Positions 60,537 through 64,000 of a stretch of DNA of 64,000 nucleotides are shown in pieces. Position numbers and translations under genes: made by a program. Source of the stretch: Spisula solida (Eukaryota > Mollusca > Bivalvia > Venerida > Mactridae); NCBI GenBank assembly GCA_947247005.1, contig OX365955.1, positions 43,255,822-43,319,821 of the forward strand, given 5' to 3'. How positions within the stretch are numbered: position 1 is the first letter of the stretch; each line of letters starts with the position of its first letter. Under the pieces are notes generated by a model. The model searched no databases, was not told where the DNA came from, and worked only from the letters and a program-made list of their open reading frames with translations.

Positions 60537-60597
<61 letters not shown>
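60535..60597 (+). repeat. (AAT)n microsatellite
   Basis: About 20 perfect AAT/TAA units. The minus-strand poly-Leu and poly-Tyr frames come from it. Confidence 0.95.
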
Positions 60598-61026
60598 GTG
60601 GTACACGATGAAACGCGAAATTAAGCTCCACACGGTTCACGGTACAACACTACTAAATTTCGATACGGTTCGGTATTGGATGTTCTATAAACAAAATAAT
60701 ATTCTGACAACGACTAACGTTACTAGAAAAAATAAATAATAATAATAATAGATCGAATAATGCCATTATAATGGTAATCATTGTAATGACGACTTTATTT
60801 ACAGAGGCAACACGGTTAGGTATTCCCAGTCTTCCGGAGGGACGGCTCTTTCAAAATATGCAAATGATATATAAAAAAATTATTCAGATCTCTGCCTATA
60901 TTTTAATGCACTACAAAGTATACTTACATAATTATTGTTTTTTAAGAAAACTGGGACGGAGTTATCGTTAATAAGCACTTGTTGACACAAAAGTTATCTA
61001 CAGTGAAATTATAGATTAAACATTAG

Positions 61027-61220
61027 ATACCGTGAAACCTCTACTGGATAACCTCACTTGTAAGAAGTCATCATTTTCATACCCGGCATTGATGTTGAAT
61101 AAAGAATGATTAAATAAAGTGTTAATTACGTTAAGTTAACATCTGAAGCAACTACCTCTCATTAATGACCAAAATACGCCTTCCCCTGAGAGGGTGTTGT
61201 TTTAGTGAGGTTTCACTGTA
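61027..61220. mobile_element. Short inverted-repeat element with TACAGTGAAACCTC ends
   Basis: 194 bp with ends TACCGTGAAACCTCTACTGG and TTTAGTGAGGTTTCACTGTA. The TA-flanked CAGTGAAACCTC end is pogo-like. It lies about 190 bp upstream of the start of the molybdo-flavoenzyme gene. Confidence 0.65.
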
Positions 61221-61410
61221 TATATGGATGGGTGTATAATGAACTATATTCCGATAAAGAAATTATCAATGTTCTGATTTATTTATTGTTATATGCCCTC
61301 AGTCTCACCACTGTGACCCATATCTGGTGTGACGTTTTACTGTGTTATAGATAACACGTTTACGTAGTCCAAACAGACGGACAGACGGACGATCAGTTTA
61401 GTGTGTAAAG

Positions 61411-63207
61411 ATGGACTCAAAGGATTCTTATATATCCTGTCCGGTTTGTAAAACCGCGTAAGTAATACTATTCGTTAACTCATAGAACACTTTAATAATA
61501 AAATACGTTTGTGTAGTATTTTGTTTTATTTTGCATTGATTGATACTGTAGAGTGTAAATGCTTAAATATACTCAGCTTCAATGAAAAGTTACAACTCTA
61601 TTGACTCTTATGTTTTGGAATTCCCGTTGCACTGTGTTACAAGCCGAACACGACTATGTTTTGACCTTACTGTGTAATCATAGCTATCCTATTTAACAAT
61701 ATTCAAATGCACACACTATAAAACTTTTGTACCGATAGGCCATACTGTATACAGAAAACAGAGGTATATATAATAAGTGGTAACATTTCAGTGACGCACA
61801 GTATACACTTTTTGTATTCAGTTGGAATACGGTTGTGAAACGGGGATTGTTAAAATGTAAATGCAATACGGGTTATATATCATTTCAACCAATGATTTTC
61901 ACATACATGTACTACTAAACTGTTCCGTAAATATGCTTGTATCTTCTTTAAGTTGATACCTCACATGTTGAAATATGTCCAGTGTAGCTGTGACAATAGT
62001 GCGCTTAACACTGTCTCCTCATTTACACTATTGCTAAAATGGTTACTGTTACGTAATTTGTGGAACTTAAGGCGCCTCATGCTCGCCGCCCAAACCTGAA
62101 ACACCCTAAGAAATGGGTTGCAAACGTCTAATAAATTTGTCCGATTGCTTAATGCAATGTTATATTGCAGCCACGTGGCGCCAGTGGTGACCAGACGAGA
62201 TGGAACGTTCGCATCAACTTGTGTTAGCTGTGGACATTTCTTCAAGTTCAAATCAGTGGCACCATTCAAGTCTTCTGTTACCTTCACAGTGAATGGAGCC
62301 GCTGTTACAGGTACGCAATTTTACTGTAAAAAACTGGCGAGACAAATTGCAAATTGAAGCTATAGTTCAGAGAACTTGACACGACTCTCGAACTTCTATT
62401 AGCGTAATTTCACGGCTAATTCATTGTCTATATTTATATCCCCGGTTGTGTGTTTTCATAAGCGGGGTGTATAAGTAATACCAGCACAAATCTAAAGGAC
62501 CGATTTTGCACGATTTGCTCGCGGAAATTTGTATATTCAAGCTTGACCATGCATAAAGGTCAGGATCGTGTCAAATTCTCTGTGCTATAACTGTCAATAT
62601 ACCTCGATAGTCTAGTGGGAATGTGTCTGCTTCGATTGCGATATGACATGACATTAAAAGGCGTTGAAATGGTACTGGTATATCTCCCTTGCTTGGCGTT
62701 CAGCATTGTTACTTCTAGGTAACTTATGGTTTGTCCGGTGTCAGGATAACGTGACTTGGTCTTATTCACAAATACGAAGATAACGTACGAATAAGTTTTC
62801 ACTAAATATAAGGAAGGTGCTATATACGAGAAAAAGAAGATCTGTCACAATAATGGAAGTCGGTCATTAACCACAAGGAATGTAACTTTTGATGATTTAG
62901 ACCATATTTGAACGATTAATACCGTATCGGATTTATTTGACAGTTCGCATTATATATTGAGTGACCCTCGTATATTGCAGTGACGTCGTAAGGAACCGTT
63001 TTTGCAAATTCACTAATAAATCCTTTTTTTAAATCAGTCGGGAATGAATACAGTTCGTCCACATCTCTGGCTGAATATTTACGTCAGTCTGGTGTTTCTA
63101 TGGGAACCAAGGTGTACTGTAAGCAAGGTGGATGTGGTGTATGTATTGTGGTTGCCAAGATGACATTGAACCCAAACGAACCACCAGTAACAGCAAACAT
63201 CAACTCG
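61411..63207 (+). CDS. Xanthine dehydrogenase/aldehyde oxidase-family protein, N-terminal part, with a double-CxxC extension
   Basis: Coding exons 61411-61457, 62171-62310 and 63038-63207 splice in phase (2, 1) to 119 codons ending in phase 0 at a GTAAGT donor; the rest is beyond the window. The first 48 or so residues hold CPVC (10-13) and CVSC (33-36), a likely four-cysteine zinc ribbon. The family's plant-type ferredoxin domain follows: VTFTVNGAAV, then SLAEYLRQSGVSMGTKVYCK, then GGCGVCIVVAK, with [2Fe-2S] ligands C90, C95 and C98. The exon ends at ANINS, just where the family continues to the fourth ligand (VNACL-like), expected in the next exon. Such enzymes oxidise purines or aldehydes using Fe/S, FAD and Mo-pterin domains; which type this is cannot be told. 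Ordinary members lack the cysteine extension. Intron 2 holds a MITE-like element. Confidence 0.85.
62361..62589. mobile_element. MITE-like element, TATAGTYCAGAGAA family, copy 2
   Basis: 229 bp with ends TATAGTTCAGAGAACTTGAC and GTCAAATTCTCTGTGCTATA. The body is collinear with 48117-48376. It lies 50 bp after an exon of the molybdo-flavoenzyme gene. Confidence 0.85.
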
Positions 63208-63221
63208 GTAAGTACCGCTAC

Positions 63222-63706
63222 TATAAAGGTTGCTGCTTGTACTAGTATATATAGCTATAGCCGACCTTACAAACATCATTTATCATTCGTAAAAACTCGG
63301 AACATATTGCCGAGGAGCTCCGAGTGCATCATTTGTCATTCGGTAAAATTGAAAAATATTGCCGAGAAGTAACGGACTGCATCATTCATCATTCGTAAGA
63401 ATTCGGAACATATTGCCGAGGAGCTCCAAGTGCATCATTTATCATTCAGTATAAATTTGAAACATATTGCCGAGGGGGAACGAATGCATCACTTATCATT
63501 CGTAAAATCTCGGAACATATTGCCGAAGATTGCCCCGAATGTATCATTTATCATTCGTGAAAATTCGGAACATATTGCCGAGGAGTAACGAATCATCATT
63601 CATCATTCGTATATCTAGGAACACATTGCCGAAGATTGCCGAATGCATCATTTATTGTTCGTAACAACTCGGAACCTATTTCCGAGGAGTCCCGAGTGCA
63701 TCATTT
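63222..63706. repeat. 53-bp minisatellite in intron 3 of the molybdo-flavoenzyme gene
   Basis: About nine units combining TGCATCATTTATCATTCGTA, AAAACTCGGAACATATTGCC and GAGGAGYYCCGAG. The array starts within about 15-30 bp of the splice donor at 63208. Confidence 0.9.
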
Positions 63707-64000
63707 TAACCCGTAATAGTCCATATCCACCTATAATGCAAGACTCAAAACTTTACACATACATACGAAAATAAAGCTGCTCTATTAAATAAGTCGATAA
63801 TTCGATATACAATTCATTAGAATTTAACCTAAATGATACATTTAATCATTAAAACTTTACCCTCAACAGTCGAGACGTTATGTCTTGTCGCCATATCAGC
63901 TATTCAAAATGCTCTCTCCGCTCGTTTTCATTATTAATATGTTCTAAGTATTACATAATTGTCTCAAATCTGGTGGCTACAAATGTCGATAATTAAGATC

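Noticed and set aside
60263..60640. Minus-strand frames with poly-Leu and poly-Tyr
   Set aside because: They arise from the (AAT)n microsatellite and the adjoining dispersed element.
61961..62287. 108-codon minus-strand frame
   Set aside because: Overlaps the supported plus-strand exon 62171-62310 and has no recognisable domain.

Overview
The window is eukaryotic nuclear DNA and most likely comes from a bivalve mollusc. It is AT-rich. Its genes are split by GT/AG introns with small exons. It carries many tandem arrays, tRNA-derived SINEs and short inverted-repeat elements of the kind common in bivalve genomes. It also has a secreted ADGF/ADA2-type adenosine deaminase of the molluscan type. 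The exact species cannot be told from the sequence. Gene models were built by hand from open frames, splice sites and phase continuity across every junction. Product names come from recognised motifs only.

Layout. (1) About 1-8.9 kb, minus strand: the 5' part (1,083 codons, open at the window's left edge) of a long unrecognised protein. It has a Pro/Tyr/His-rich N-terminus, a very acidic middle with an 8-residue repeat, and an 18-19-residue repeat leading into a likely coiled coil. Its introns hold a 39-bp minisatellite and several foldback elements. (2) 9.2-13.4 kb: poly-G-rich inverted-repeat element, a 19/23-bp minisatellite and a SINE. (3) 14.2-15.2 kb, plus strand: an intact intronless class A GPCR, followed at once by a 35-bp minisatellite that probably lies in its 3' UTR. 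(4) 19.5-20.0 kb: a minisatellite built on a transposon-end-like motif. (5) 20.1-24.0 kb, minus strand: a complete three-exon, 417-residue protein of unknown function with hints of a PD-(D/E)XK-like fold. (6) 25.3-28.4 kb: a possible orphan first exon and several inverted-repeat elements.

(7) 28.4-39.1 kb, minus strand: a complete nine-exon ADGF/ADA2 gene (535 residues, signal peptide, all metal-site motifs). (8) 39.4-43.8 kb: divergent long-unit repeats. (9) 43.84-44.99 kb: an uninterrupted (CCTG)262 tract flanked by (CCTA)n. (10) 47.2-50.1 kb, plus strand: a small three-coding-exon TMEM263-like gene. (11) 50-61 kb: no gene recognised; a pogo/Tigger-like inverted-repeat element, a 28-bp minisatellite and SINE remnants. 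(12) 61.4 kb to the right edge, plus strand: the first three coding exons of a xanthine dehydrogenase/aldehyde oxidase-family protein with an unusual N-terminal double-CxxC extension.

The genes have no visible operon-like or pathway link. ADA2 and a xanthine-dehydrogenase-family enzyme both belong to purine-related chemistry, but they lie about 22 kb apart and the second may well be an aldehyde oxidase. What marks the window most is the mobile and tandem fraction: about 18 separate short inverted-repeat (MITE-like) families or singletons, two SINE families and at least nine tandem arrays. Several have two or three copies here, which lets their ends be defined by comparison within the window.
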